Shown here one piece after another: positions 8,214 through 17,760 of a DNA stretch of 64,000 nucleotides (its first letter is position 1; the number at the start of each line of letters is the position of its first letter). The stretch is from Ruegeria sp. YS9 (GTDB taxonomy: Bacteria > Pseudomonadota > Alphaproteobacteria > Rhodobacterales > Rhodobacteraceae), in assembly GCF_024628725.1 (NCBI RefSeq), contig NZ_CP102409.1:839001-903000 (forward strand). The letters are read 5' to 3'. A model generated the notes under the pieces. The model saw only the letters and a list, made by a program, of their open reading frames with translations, made no database searches and had not been told where the DNA came from. The translations under genes were made by a program, and so were the position numbers.

Positions 8214-10085
8214 TCACTCGGCCGGGGTCATGTTGCCTTTGCCTTCGACCAGTCGCTTCAGTTCATCGCGATAGCGGCGCGCTGACCGGGTAATGGCGGG
8301 TTCGCTGAAATCCTCTCGCATTCCGACCATCTTGCGGGCGGCACCTGCCGAGACACCGCTGAGCGCCGACAACGGGATAGCCAGCGCCAGGCTGACGGCG
8401 ATCGGGGCCAGCCAGATCGACACCAGACCGGACAGGATACCGACGCTCAGCGCCACTCCGCTTACGGTTTCAAGCGCGTGGCACAGGATCAGCGTTCGCA
8501 GACCATAGGTGCCACCGTCGCGGGCCTGTGGCGACCAGCCGTGCTGAATGCCAAAAGCCGTACGGAAAACAGCGATCATCTGTTGCACCATCAGGATCGG
8601 AGCGTAAAGGATCGACAACAGAACCTCGGCCAGGAAAGAGCCGAGGAATTTGCGCCCGCCACCGAAATCCGCATAGCGTACACCGCTCAGCGGCAGGGCC
8701 AGAACGCCCAGAACCTTGGGGGCCAAAAGCATCGCGTACATGACCAGAATGATCAGCACGTGACGGGTTTCCGACATCTCGGGCCATTGCGGGAACAGAG
8801 GATTGTCGGGGCTGAAATAATGCAGGACAGAGGCATCCTGACCCTGACCGATCAGCGCCCACATCAACAATAGTGCAAACCACAACGGGGACATCAGATA
8901 GCCGACTGCGCCATGGAACATGTGGAACCGCGACACGGCACGGAATCCGGAAGAACCCAGCAGTTTCAGGTGTTGCAGGTTGCCCTGACACCAGCGGCGG
9001 TCCCGCATGGCGTGATCGATGAGGGTGGGCGGTGTTTCTTCATATGACCCGCGTATACGCGGCAGGAAGCGCACGGCCCATCCGGCACGGCGCAGCAGGC
9101 CGGCCTCGACGAAATCGTGGCTCATGATCAGCTTGTCCTGACCGCTGAACGAACGCAGCTTGGGCAGTCCGGCGCTGGTGGCAAAGGCCTTGGTGCGGAT
9201 AATCGCGTTGTGGCCCCAATAGTTGCCCTCTTGCCCGCACCAACGGGCCAGACCTTCGGCAAAGGCGATGCCATAGACGCCATTTGCGAATTGCTGCATC
9301 CGGGCAAAGACCGACTGCGCGCCGATCAACTGCGGATAGCTTTGAATCAAGCCCGCACCCGGATCGCATGCCAGTGCATCAGTCAGGCGATGGATCGCGC
9401 GCCCGGTCATCAGGCTGTCGGCATCCAGCACCAGCATGGCATCCCAATCCGCGCCCCAGCGGCTGACCCAGTCGGCAATGTTGCCCACTTTGCGATCGGT
9501 ATTCTGTTCGCGGCGGCGATAGTACAGCTCAAGCCCAGGTGCCAGCGTGGTGCGCAGCGCCTCGACGCTGGCCTGTTCCTGCGCCGCAATCTCGGGGTCG
9601 CGCGTGTCCGACAGAATGAACATGGCATAATGATGTTTCCCGCCGCGTGCCTGAAGATCCTCCAGCATGGTGCGGGCATTGCCCAGTACGTTCCAGGGGA
9701 CCTCGTTGTACACCGGGGTCAGCAGGGCCACCCGCAGGGGTTGCGCTGCGGTCAGGCGCTCGGGACGTTCCTGTTTTGCCAGCGATACCATGCCCAGCAA
9801 AACGGTGCAGACGGTGAAGGAAATCCAGAAGAAGTTGAACGAAATCAAAGTTAAAAGGATGCCTTCAATCACGTTGATGCCTTCCGCACCGAACCAATCG
9901 CTCATGACCCATAGCAAGGCCAGAGTGGCGGCCATTGCAGGCGAAAAGGCCAGTGCGCGCCAGAATCCGGCAGATGATTTGTGTTGACCGGAAGGTGCAT
10001 CCGCATCCCGGAACCGTGCGCTGAAGTTCTGCGCAGGCATCGCCAGGGGCGCCTCGGGCGGCATGATATGCAGATCGCTGCTCAT
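8214..10085 (-). CDS. opgH: Glucans biosynthesis glucosyltransferase OpgH/MdoH
   Basis: A membrane glycosyltransferase of family GT2 that polymerises glucose from UDP-glucose into the backbone of osmoregulated periplasmic glucan. About 623 residues are seen. An N-terminal pair of membrane helices is followed by the catalytic domain with MLVLDADSLMTG (DxD-type) and RRWCQGNLQHLK (the Q/RxxRW-like motif), and then several C-terminal helices. I use the ATG at 10085, which overlaps the opgG stop as ATGA; a second ATG three codons upstream (10094) is possible. It is the last gene of the opg operon. Confidence 0.92.
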   Translation of the reverse strand: MSSDLHIMPPEAPLAMPAQNFSARFRDADAPSGQHKSSAGFWRALAFSPAMAATLALLWVMSDWFGAEGINVIEGILLTLISFNFFWISFTVCTVLLGMVSLAKQERPERLTAAQPLRVALLTPVYNEVPWNVLGNARTMLEDLQARGGKHHYAMFILSDTRDPEIAAQEQASVEALRTTLAPGLELYYRRREQNTDRKVGNIADWVSRWGADWDAMLVLDADSLMTGRAIHRLTDALACDPGAGLIQSYPQLIGAQSVFARMQQFANGVYGIAFAEGLARWCGQEGNYWGHNAIIRTKAFATSAGLPKLRSFSGQDKLIMSHDFVEAGLLRRAGWAVRFLPRIRGSYEETPPTLIDHAMRDRRWCQGNLQHLKLLGSSGFRAVSRFHMFHGAVGYLMSPLWFALLLMWALIGQGQDASVLHYFSPDNPLFPQWPEMSETRHVLIILVMYAMLLAPKVLGVLALPLSGVRYADFGGGRKFLGSFLAEVLLSILYAPILMVQQMIAVFRTAFGIQHGWSPQARDGGTYGLRTLILCHALETVSGVALSVGILSGLVSIWLAPIAVSLALAIPLSALSGVSAGAARKMVGMREDFSEPAITRSARRYRDELKRLVEGKGNMTPAE

Positions 10086-11581
10086 GTGGTCCAACGGTAT
10101 AGCCAGACCTCTGAGGCAGGCTGTTTGTCTTTCAGCAACTGCGCCCGCAATTCCACATGGTTACGCTCGCCGGGCTGGAATGAGAACGCCAGACGCAGGC
10201 CACCGGTATCCGGGTTGCGTTGCAAGACGCCTTCCGAGGTTTCCGCATGGGGGGAATCCACGAAAATCGTGATCGCGTCTATATCCGCGAACAAATCGCT
10301 TTCTTCAAAGTCGATGACGGCCAACCGGCCTTCGCCAAAAGTGTTTTCGCCCATCGCGGTGTTGATCACGCGTGGCATCGGTGTGCGCTGGGGTTCTTCC
10401 CCCCAGATCAGGCGATAGGACAGGTCGACCTGACTGCCTGCCGCATAGGGTTCAGCGGGCCGCCAATAGGCAACGATGTTGTCATAGATTTCCTGATCTG
10501 CCGGGATCTCGACCAGCGTGACCGAGCCTTTGCCCCAATCTTCACGGGGCTCGACCCACAGGCCCGGGCGCTTGTGGTAATTGGCTTCAAGATCGGCATA
10601 GTCCGAAAACTCTCGTTTGCGCTGCATCAGACCAAACCCGCGCGGGTTTGTGTCGACGAAGGATGAAACCTGCAAGCGGGTCGGGTTGGCCAACGGACGC
10701 CACAGCACTTCGCCTGCGCCATTGCGGATCAGCAGGCCGTCGCTGTCGTGCACAGCAGGGCGGAAATCGTCGAACCGGCTGTGGTTGGTCTGGTCGAACA
10801 GGAACATCGAAGTTCCCGGAGCGATGCCCACATGGGACAGGTCTTCGCGCGGGAACAGCGTTGCCTCGATATCCATGATGCAATCCGCGCCCGCCGTGAC
10901 GTTGAAACGATAGGCGCCGGTCACGCTGGGGCTGTCCAGCAATGCATGCACGACCATGTTGCGTTGGCCCGGTTCGGGACGCTCCAGCCAGAACCGGATG
11001 AATTCGGGGAATTCCTCGCCATCCGGATCGCCGGTTTTCAACGCCAGACCCCGCGCGGACAGTCCGTAAACCTCATGCAGGCCAATGGCGCGGAAATAGC
11101 TGGCCCCCTGCCAGACGCAGAATTCATCTGTCTTGCCGGGGCGGTGCATTTCAGTGCGCAGGCGCAGGCCCGAGAAGCCCAGCGTGTCATCGATCGGCAG
11201 TTGCGGCACGTCTTCGGACTTGTCGAACATTTCCAGATCGAAGGCGACCGGCTTGGTCATGCCGTTCTCGACCGTCTCCACCTTTACGGTGCGGGGGAAA
11301 TACAGGCCGGGGGTGAAGAAATCGACATTGAATGGCGTCTCGGTTTCATACCACAGCGCCCGATCAAGTCGGAACCGGATGGAGCGGTATTGCTGATAGG
11401 TCAGGTCCTGCCATTCCTGCGGTACCATCTCGCGTTCCACATAGGGGCGGCTGGCCAGATCGCGGGCCATTTTGATCACATAGTCGCGGTCAAAAGGCGT
11501 TTCACCGCCCGTCGCGTACGCGGTCGGGGCAAAGGCCAAAGCAGTCGTCGAGACGAGGAATGCGCGGCGGGTGAATTTCAT
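10082..11581 (-). CDS. opgG: Glucan biosynthesis protein G, Tat-exported
   Basis: About 499 residues. The N-terminus MKFTRRAFLVSTTALAFAP carries a twin-arginine signal (TRRAFLV), so the protein is exported folded to the periplasm, where OpgG acts on the growing glucan, probably in branching or release. Family hallmarks include NVDFFTPGLYFPRTVKVETV and the C-terminal VDLSYRLIWGEEPQRTP. The reading frame is open far upstream, but the ATG at 11581 is chosen because it creates the signal peptide and an ATGA overlap with opgC. Confidence 0.93.
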   Translation of the reverse strand: MKFTRRAFLVSTTALAFAPTAYATGGETPFDRDYVIKMARDLASRPYVEREMVPQEWQDLTYQQYRSIRFRLDRALWYETETPFNVDFFTPGLYFPRTVKVETVENGMTKPVAFDLEMFDKSEDVPQLPIDDTLGFSGLRLRTEMHRPGKTDEFCVWQGASYFRAIGLHEVYGLSARGLALKTGDPDGEEFPEFIRFWLERPEPGQRNMVVHALLDSPSVTGAYRFNVTAGADCIMDIEATLFPREDLSHVGIAPGTSMFLFDQTNHSRFDDFRPAVHDSDGLLIRNGAGEVLWRPLANPTRLQVSSFVDTNPRGFGLMQRKREFSDYADLEANYHKRPGLWVEPREDWGKGSVTLVEIPADQEIYDNIVAYWRPAEPYAAGSQVDLSYRLIWGEEPQRTPMPRVINTAMGENTFGEGRLAVIDFEESDLFADIDAITIFVDSPHAETSEGVLQRNPDTGGLRLAFSFQPGERNHVELRAQLLKDKQPASEVWLYRWTT

Positions 11582-12795
11582 TTCTTCGACTTCCAGGGTT
11601 GTGACTTGAACCAAGCTGCCAGATAGGCAACGCCGATGATCATCGCAAACCCAATCATGTTGGCGACAAAGACAGTGGCGACATCCCGCCCAGCCTGATC
11701 CAGCGCGACGCCGATCAGCCGGGCCGCGGCCATGGAAAACACAAAGACGGCAAGGGATTGCTGGCCGACTTTGGTGACAACGGCCAGCAGGAATTGCCAG
11801 ATACGTGCGCCCACACCATGGCCTGTCGCGATCAGACGGTGGCCGTGCTCGCCCGCTGCAACCCATCCCAGATAGGCCAGCGACAGAAAGTGGACATATC
11901 GCAGAAGGCCGAACTCGGTCTTGCCGCGCAGCTCTTCGGTCAGGGGCCAGCCCTTGCGGATCATTGCGCCAAGCTCGGGCGCAGCCGTATTGATCCAGGT
12001 GAAGACCTTCCAAGACCCGAACGGGGCTGACAATACGACAAAGGCAATCGCCACCCAGATCAAAGATTTCGACACGGGCGGGGCCGGAATCCAACCGCGC
12101 ATGAAGGCAAAACCGGTGAAGAACAGCAATTGCCAGCCAAAAGGGTTGAAGAACCACTGGCGCGCGGACCAGGGTTCAGCGGGAAGGGCCAGCGCGCCGG
12201 TTTGTGCGATGAACCAGATGGCCACGCAAACTGCCGCCATCAGCCAGAAACTGACGCGATGGAGCGCCATGTAAAGCGGCATCAGCGCCAGTACGACCAG
12301 ATACATCGGCAGGATATCGAAGTAGTTCGGAACATAGGTCAGAGTGAAAATCCCGACCATTTGCGGCGCTGGATCATTGAAGAAATGCTGTAGGTTCAGC
12401 GACGAGACATAGGTTTTCTCGAACGCGCCAGTCTGATCCAGCGCGGCCATTGTCATGGCAACAAAGAAGAACAGGGCAATATGTGCCCAATAGACCTGCC
12501 AAATGCGGTACGCGACACGTGCGGTTCCCATCCACCAGCCTTTGCGCAGAAATGCACCTCCAAATGCGATGGCCGAGGCCATGCCCGAACAGAACACAAA
12601 GATCTCGGTTGCATCGGAATAGCCAAACCGCGCGGGAATCCATTTGGCCCAGGGATCGTTTGGAATATGGGCGATCAGGATGATGAACATCGCAATGCCG
12701 CGATAGAAATCCAGACGCGGATCGCGCGTGCTGGCAGGGGCAGCGGCCGGGGCCGCAGCGGGTACATAATCAGAAGCGGGCGATATGGTCGCCAT
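11578..12795 (-). CDS. opgC: OpgC-type acyltransferase of periplasmic glucans
   Basis: About 405 residues with some ten membrane helices. The start RDPRLDFYRGIAMFIILIAH and the segment GYSDATEIFVFCSGMASAI are typical of the OpgC family, which transfers succinyl groups to periplasmic glucans at the inner membrane. I prefer the ATG at 12795, preceded by AAGGA ten bases upstream, over the ATG at 12852, which would add a lysine-rich tail and overlap the preceding gene. A low-complexity Ala/Pro stretch (residues 12-22) precedes the first helix. Confidence 0.88.
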   Translation of the reverse strand: MATISPASDYVPAAAPAAAPASTRDPRLDFYRGIAMFIILIAHIPNDPWAKWIPARFGYSDATEIFVFCSGMASAIAFGGAFLRKGWWMGTARVAYRIWQVYWAHIALFFFVAMTMAALDQTGAFEKTYVSSLNLQHFFNDPAPQMVGIFTLTYVPNYFDILPMYLVVLALMPLYMALHRVSFWLMAAVCVAIWFIAQTGALALPAEPWSARQWFFNPFGWQLLFFTGFAFMRGWIPAPPVSKSLIWVAIAFVVLSAPFGSWKVFTWINTAAPELGAMIRKGWPLTEELRGKTEFGLLRYVHFLSLAYLGWVAAGEHGHRLIATGHGVGARIWQFLLAVVTKVGQQSLAVFVFSMAAARLIGVALDQAGRDVATVFVANMIGFAMIIGVAYLAAWFKSQPWKSKK

Positions 12796-12823
12796 ACGTT
12801 TTCTGTCCTTCTTGGTCTTTTTG

Positions 12824-14194
12824 TTATTCTGCGGGAACGCTTTGTGCGTCACCGCTGTCGCGGGCCGCGTCGATCAGGGCGCGGCGCGCGATGGCATAAT
12901 TGTCTTCGCCCCCGGCGCGCTTGGCCCGGCGATCATCCAGAATACGCTCGACTGCATCGAGGCGCCCGGCCCGAAGACCGGAATCGATGGTAATGCGTTC
13001 AAATACATCACGTTGCGCATGGCTGCCACCGGCCAGTTGCATGGAATCGCGTGCCGTCAAAAGATGATCAAAGGCCGTGGCGTAATGACCGTCACCAAAG
13101 GCCTCGAGGCCCATGGCAGCGGCAACACCGGGGTCTGCCATGCGGCGGGTCATGTCGTCATTGGCGCGCGCTGCATCCTTGTTCATGCGGCTCAGCATCT
13201 TGGCCGTGGCGTCGGCGCGGTTATCGCCGGTCAGCGCCAGCATATAGTGTAGATCCGCAAAGATCAGGCAGCCGTCTTCTGTTCGTGCGGCACTCAGATC
13301 AGCCAGTTCTTCCCAGCGGTTCCCAACATCTATGCCTTCGAGCTCAAGCCGAGACAGAAGTGAAGTTGCGTTCGAGATGTCCCGGTAATCGTCGGTTTTG
13401 TCCTTGCGAATATGGGCGTCATACAGTTCCATCACCTGATCGACCTGACCCAGATCCAGATGCATCAGCGCCTTGTGCCACCACACGTGGTAACGGAAAT
13501 TGTTGCAGTGGGACCAGGCGGCCTCACGCCCGGCCAGCCAGTCAAGGCCCAGCTGCGCATTGCCCGTCATCTCATGGACATGGGCCACCGCGTGCAGGCC
13601 CCAGGCATCATCGGACACCATCCACAGCGCCTGACGGCCCGCGATTTCGGCCTTTTCGTAAGCGCCTGTTTCTTCCAGTGCGAAGGAATGACAGCCCAGC
13701 AGATAGCCGCGCCCCGGATGATCGGGTTCATAAGCGGGCAACACCCGCTCGATCGAGCGGCGCATCCCATTGGCGTCACCCAGGACAAAGCGGGTTGCGT
13801 GGCTTAGTTTCATCGCCAGCGTGTCCTGCGGGTGATCGCGCAGAATCGTTTCGAATTTCTGAACCGCCTGCGTCTGTTGCCCCGCCAGATAGAGGGCAAG
13901 CGACTCCACATAAAGACGCTCACGCGTGGTGACGGGCTGGCGTTCCATCGCCGCGTGGGCAGCAGCCAGCGCTTCGACGGCAACGGCCATCATCTCGCGC
14001 CGCCCAAGCAGCGCCATGAACAGACCTTTGATCGCATGACCCAGCGCGAAGTCGGGCTCGAGTTCAAGCACTTTGCCCAAATGCTGAGGCGTGACAGCGG
14101 CATGAGCCATGAACCCAAGCAGAACACCATTCCACGCTTCGACGGCCGCCGGCTGGGTCAGGGTGTTCATCTGTCCGAAAACGTCTTGTTTCAT
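12824..14194 (-). CDS. Tetratricopeptide-repeat protein (TTC38-like)
   Basis: About 456 residues, almost entirely helical, with repeated TPR-like units such as AVQKFETILRDHPQDTLAMK and an alanine-rich N-terminus. It resembles the tetratricopeptide repeat protein 38 family common in Rhodobacteraceae. No signal peptide is seen, so it is probably cytoplasmic. The ATG at 14194 is used because it starts the region of TPR character. It sits 28 bases upstream of opgC on the same strand and probably heads the operon. A role in glucan synthesis is only inferred from this position. Confidence 0.7.
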   Translation of the reverse strand: MKQDVFGQMNTLTQPAAVEAWNGVLLGFMAHAAVTPQHLGKVLELEPDFALGHAIKGLFMALLGRREMMAVAVEALAAAHAAMERQPVTTRERLYVESLALYLAGQQTQAVQKFETILRDHPQDTLAMKLSHATRFVLGDANGMRRSIERVLPAYEPDHPGRGYLLGCHSFALEETGAYEKAEIAGRQALWMVSDDAWGLHAVAHVHEMTGNAQLGLDWLAGREAAWSHCNNFRYHVWWHKALMHLDLGQVDQVMELYDAHIRKDKTDDYRDISNATSLLSRLELEGIDVGNRWEELADLSAARTEDGCLIFADLHYMLALTGDNRADATAKMLSRMNKDAARANDDMTRRMADPGVAAAMGLEAFGDGHYATAFDHLLTARDSMQLAGGSHAQRDVFERITIDSGLRAGRLDAVERILDDRRAKRAGGEDNYAIARRALIDAARDSGDAQSVPAE

Positions 14195-14373
14195 GCTTGG
14201 GTCCAATCTGATTGCGATATTTGACACTGTTCGATGTAACAGAGTGTGCAAGAGCGGCGTAACAGTATCGACGCTGCTCTCGAATTGGTGAAATGACGTG
14301 TGCGAAAAAGACGAAAAAAACCGCCGATTCAAGGGCATGTTTCAGCGACTTGCCGCCTAATTGTGCAAGTATT

Positions 14374-15558
14374 TCAATCCTCGAACGGGTTTTTTGCGCT
14401 CAGAACGGCCGCGGTATCGGCTCCACAGACCGGTGGAGCGTTTCGATATGTTACAGGCGTGCGAGACAGGTTCAGAGGATTCCCGATCAGGTTGACCTGA
14501 CCCGGCTGGGCCTGCATGGCAATCTGCATTCGTCTTGCGGCCACCTGTTCCGTGTTGAACACCTGATCCAGCGTCTGAACCGGGCCGACGGGCACTTTGA
14601 CAGCTTCGAGGCCGGAAATGACGGTCTGGGTGTCCAGCGCCTTCACTGCGGGGCGAAGGATGGAATTCAGTGCATCACGATGTTCCAGACGGGCCGGGTT
14701 GGTCGCGAATCTCGGATCGCCTGCCAGTTCAGGAGCATTGATTAAGGCGCAGAGCTTTCTGAACTGGCCGTCATTTCCAACCGCGAGAATCACGTGCCCA
14801 TCAGCGGTTTCGTAGACGTCATAGGGGACGATATTCGGGTGCCCGTTGCCGCGTCTTTGCGGAACATCGCCTGACGTCAGATAGTTGACGCCTTCATTGA
14901 TCAGCCAGGCAATCTGAGAATCCACCAGCGCCAGATCGATCTGCTGGCCTTCGCCGGTCAGGTCGCGGTGGCGCAGCGCGGCCAGGATACCAACAGTCGC
15001 ATACATCCCGCACATAACGTCGGCGATGCCAACACCCACTTTCATGGGGGCGCCCTCGGGGTCTCCGGTCAGCGACATGATCCCGCCATAGCCTTGCGCC
15101 ATCAGGTCATAGCCGGGCTTGCTGGCATTCGGCCCGGTTTGACCGTAGCCCGAGATTGAACAGTACACGAGGCTTGGAAACTCTTGCGACAGGGTGGCGT
15201 AGTCCAGCCCATACTTGGCCAAGCCGCCCGGTTTGAAGTTCTCGATCAGAATGTCCGCGTGTGACGCCAACCGTCTGATTTCCGCCTGACCCTCGGCCGA
15301 GGAGATATCCAGCGCGACGGATTTCTTGTTGCGGTTGGCCGACATGAAATAGGCGCTCAGGTCCGAGCGGTTGCCCTCGGCATCGCTCACGTAGGGCGGG
15401 CCCCATTGCCGCGTGTCATCGCCCCCGGTTGCCGGGTTTTCGATCTTGATGACGCTTGCACCCAGATCGCCCAGCAGTTGCGTGCAGGTGGGGCCTGCCA
15501 GAATCCGGCTAAGATCCAGAACCTTGACACCCTTCAACGGGCCTTCAGATGCGGCCAT
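14374..15558 (-). CDS. CaiB/BaiF family CoA-transferase
   Basis: About 394 residues of a class III CoA-transferase. The N-terminus VKVLDLSRILAGPTCTQLLG is typical, and the conserved aspartate that carries the CoA-thioester intermediate is Asp151 in KPGYDLMAQGYGGIMSLTG. Acyl donor and acceptor are unknown. The ATG at 15558 has GGAGG five bases upstream and overlaps the end of the preceding TPP-enzyme gene, so the two are co-transcribed and perhaps consecutive in one catabolic pathway. A formyl-CoA transferase/oxalyl-CoA decarboxylase pair is one analogy but is not proven by motifs. Confidence 0.85.
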   Translation of the reverse strand: MAASEGPLKGVKVLDLSRILAGPTCTQLLGDLGASVIKIENPATGGDDTRQWGPPYVSDAEGNRSDLSAYFMSANRNKKSVALDISSAEGQAEIRRLASHADILIENFKPGGLAKYGLDYATLSQEFPSLVYCSISGYGQTGPNASKPGYDLMAQGYGGIMSLTGDPEGAPMKVGVGIADVMCGMYATVGILAALRHRDLTGEGQQIDLALVDSQIAWLINEGVNYLTSGDVPQRRGNGHPNIVPYDVYETADGHVILAVGNDGQFRKLCALINAPELAGDPRFATNPARLEHRDALNSILRPAVKALDTQTVISGLEAVKVPVGPVQTLDQVFNTEQVAARRMQIAMQAQPGQVNLIGNPLNLSRTPVTYRNAPPVCGADTAAVLSAKNPFED

Positions 15559-17164
15559 CATAGCCTCCACGCTCAACTTCTGCAGCAATCACCGTAAATG
15601 TCTCAGCCTTTACAGCAGCTTCCAGTGCGGTACGCAACTCTGTCCTGTTATGAACCGTATGGCCATTGCCGCCAAAGGCCCGGCCCATGGCGGCAAAGTC
15701 ATGATGGCCGAAATCGACGCCCGTGTTGCCCATCTGCCGCTGGCGCTGTTTCAGCTCGATCAGGGCAAGGCTGGCATCCACGAAGACCAGAAAAATCGGG
15801 TTGCCGCCCATTTCAGCAGCAGTCGACAACTCGCCCGCAACCATAAGGAACCCGGCATCGCCCGAGAAGCTGATCACCGGGCGGTCCGGTTCGGCCAGTT
15901 TCAGGCCAATGGCCATCGGAACAGCGCAGCCCATGGTGCAGAGCGCCGAGGATTGGATCAACCCGCGTTCTTCGTTGCACGCCCACATCTGGCTCAGCAG
16001 AATGCGATGCGCGCCACTGTCGGCCGTGGCCAATGTTTCAGGCGGCAGGACGGCACGGGTTTCGGCAATGACGGCAGCGGGGCCCCAGCTTTCATCGGCG
16101 GGGAAGGCCTTTGCCAGCGCGGCTTTGACCTGCGCGGGTTCGTTGCCCGGCCATGTTTCATGGGCCGGGTTGCCTTTGGCTATTGCCTCCAATGTCTCGC
16201 CCGTGTCGGCGACAAGGTTCAATCCAGCCTGATGCATGTAGTGGTCGTTGACCACGGCAGAGATATCGATGACGCGCTTTTCTTCCGGATCCCAGATCTC
16301 ACGCCAGCCGGGGCGCATTTCGATCGGGTCATATCCCAGACACAATACCAGATCCGATTGTTCGATCAGAGGCACAAGATGCTTGTCAGCCAGCGGCGAC
16401 AGCCCCGCGCCACCCAGACAAAGCGCGTGATCCTCGGGCACGACGCCTTTGGCCTTGTAGGTCGTCACGAAAGGAATACCAAAATGTTCCAGGAACGCCT
16501 GTACCACACTGCGCGAGTCGTCATAGAGGACATCCAGGCCGATGATGGCGATGGGGCGTTCGGCCTCGGCCACCCAGCGGCGGGCCTTTTCCAGGCATTC
16601 GCCACCGGGGCTGACCGGCGCAACCTTGGCCAGCCGGCGGCGTTTCACGCCGGTAACAGGCGTATCGGCAACCGAGATCGGGACATCGATATGAACCGGG
16701 CCCGGTCGTGGCTGCATGGCCAATGACACCGCCTTGTCAGCAATGACATCCGCGCCTTTGGCTGTCAGCGTATAAGTGCCTTTGGTGATCGAGCGATAAA
16801 CCCGGCTGTGATCCATGACCTGATGGGTATAGGTCAACGCTTCGTCGGCATCGACGCATCCGGTCAGAACGACCATCGGCACACGATCCTGCAAAGCGTT
16901 CGCCACCACATTGATCCCGTTCATTGCACCCGGACCCAGGGTGGCCACCAGAATCGCAGGTGCTCCGTCGCGATGATGAACGGCCTCGGCCATGAACCCG
17001 GCAGAGTTTTCGTGCTTGGTCAGATGAAAGGTGATCCCAGCCTTTTCCAGCGCATCGACCAGCGTCAGGACCTCGCCCCCCGGCATCCCAAAGGCGTGAC
17101 GACAGCCCGCTTCATAAAGACGTTGGGCCAGAAGATCCGCAGCGCGGGGCGAGGGGTCCTGCAT
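15545..17164 (-). CDS. Thiamine-pyrophosphate-dependent enzyme, acetolactate-synthase-like
   Basis: A 539-residue protein with the three-domain layout of the acetolactate synthase/benzoylformate decarboxylase superfamily. The catalytic glutamate is Glu52 in LTKHENSAGFMAEA. The C-terminal cofactor region reads GDAGFLMVAGEL from residue 435, followed about 28 residues on by VDAS where most relatives have a metal-binding NN pair. That change suggests a divergent subfamily. Reaction unknown: decarboxylase or C-C ligase/lyase. Its stop overlaps the CoA-transferase gene by 14 bases. Confidence 0.8.
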   Translation of the reverse strand: MQDPSPRAADLLAQRLYEAGCRHAFGMPGGEVLTLVDALEKAGITFHLTKHENSAGFMAEAVHHRDGAPAILVATLGPGAMNGINVVANALQDRVPMVVLTGCVDADEALTYTHQVMDHSRVYRSITKGTYTLTAKGADVIADKAVSLAMQPRPGPVHIDVPISVADTPVTGVKRRRLAKVAPVSPGGECLEKARRWVAEAERPIAIIGLDVLYDDSRSVVQAFLEHFGIPFVTTYKAKGVVPEDHALCLGGAGLSPLADKHLVPLIEQSDLVLCLGYDPIEMRPGWREIWDPEEKRVIDISAVVNDHYMHQAGLNLVADTGETLEAIAKGNPAHETWPGNEPAQVKAALAKAFPADESWGPAAVIAETRAVLPPETLATADSGAHRILLSQMWACNEERGLIQSSALCTMGCAVPMAIGLKLAEPDRPVISFSGDAGFLMVAGELSTAAEMGGNPIFLVFVDASLALIELKQRQRQMGNTGVDFGHHDFAAMGRAFGGNGHTVHNRTELRTALEAAVKAETFTVIAAEVERGGYDGRI

Positions 17165-17243
17165 CAGTCATGCTCCGAGAAAACTGTTTCGAAGCAGATT
17201 GCGGAGGACGCCTCTGGACGCAAGGCGGTTCACGGCAGTGTGA

Positions 17244-17702
17244 CTATTTGACTGCGCGTTCAGCGATCGATTGAAACTTTGTGTCAAGCTCGGCGGCAAT
17301 ATTCAGCAGGTCTTGCCCACCTTCCGGGGCGTAAGGCGCAAAGACAAAGCTGGGGGTCTTGTAAGACAGGGTCGCCGTCCCGTCCTGGTTCTCGGTTACG
17401 TAAAACCGGATCGGAGCCTCGATCATCGCGTGGACCGAGGTCTCCAGAACCCGCACGGCGTAGTCATTGTTGAAGGCCCCGATCACGCGATTTCCGGGAA
17501 TCGAAATCCCACGTGCTGCCGCCGCTTTGGTCGGGCCCGCCTGTGTCACGACGATCAACCCGTTTTCCTTGATCGCGGCTTTGGTTGCGTCAACCAGTTC
17601 TGCATACGGTTTCTGGGTTGGGTATACGGCCCAGCCCTCGGGCGCATTCTGAGCCCACAGAGGGAAAGCGATCAGGCAGAGCAGGGGAATGAGAGCTTTC
17701 AT
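17244..17702 (-). CDS. Exported DUF302 protein
   Basis: A 152-residue protein with an N-terminal signal peptide (MKALIPLLCLIAFPLWAQ). The body matches DUF302: early GWAVYPTQKPYAELVDATKA and later FYVTENQDGTATLSYKTPS. The ATG at 17702 has GGAG eight bases upstream. DUF302 proteins have no firmly known function. It lies alone between the TPP gene and cobF, with short gaps on both sides, and is probably periplasmic. Confidence 0.8.
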   Translation of the reverse strand: MKALIPLLCLIAFPLWAQNAPEGWAVYPTQKPYAELVDATKAAIKENGLIVVTQAGPTKAAAARGISIPGNRVIGAFNNDYAVRVLETSVHAMIEAPIRFYVTENQDGTATLSYKTPSFVFAPYAPEGGQDLLNIAAELDTKFQSIAERAVK

Positions 17703-17760
17703 CAACGCGTCTCCGGTATCTTGCTTTGACCTGTGTGCCAGACTTGAGGGTTCTGCGCAG

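Noticed and set aside
14195..14373. Promoter search between the CoA-transferase and TPR genes
   Set aside because: The gap must hold the promoter of the TPR-opg operon, but I could not find a hexamer pair convincing enough to report.
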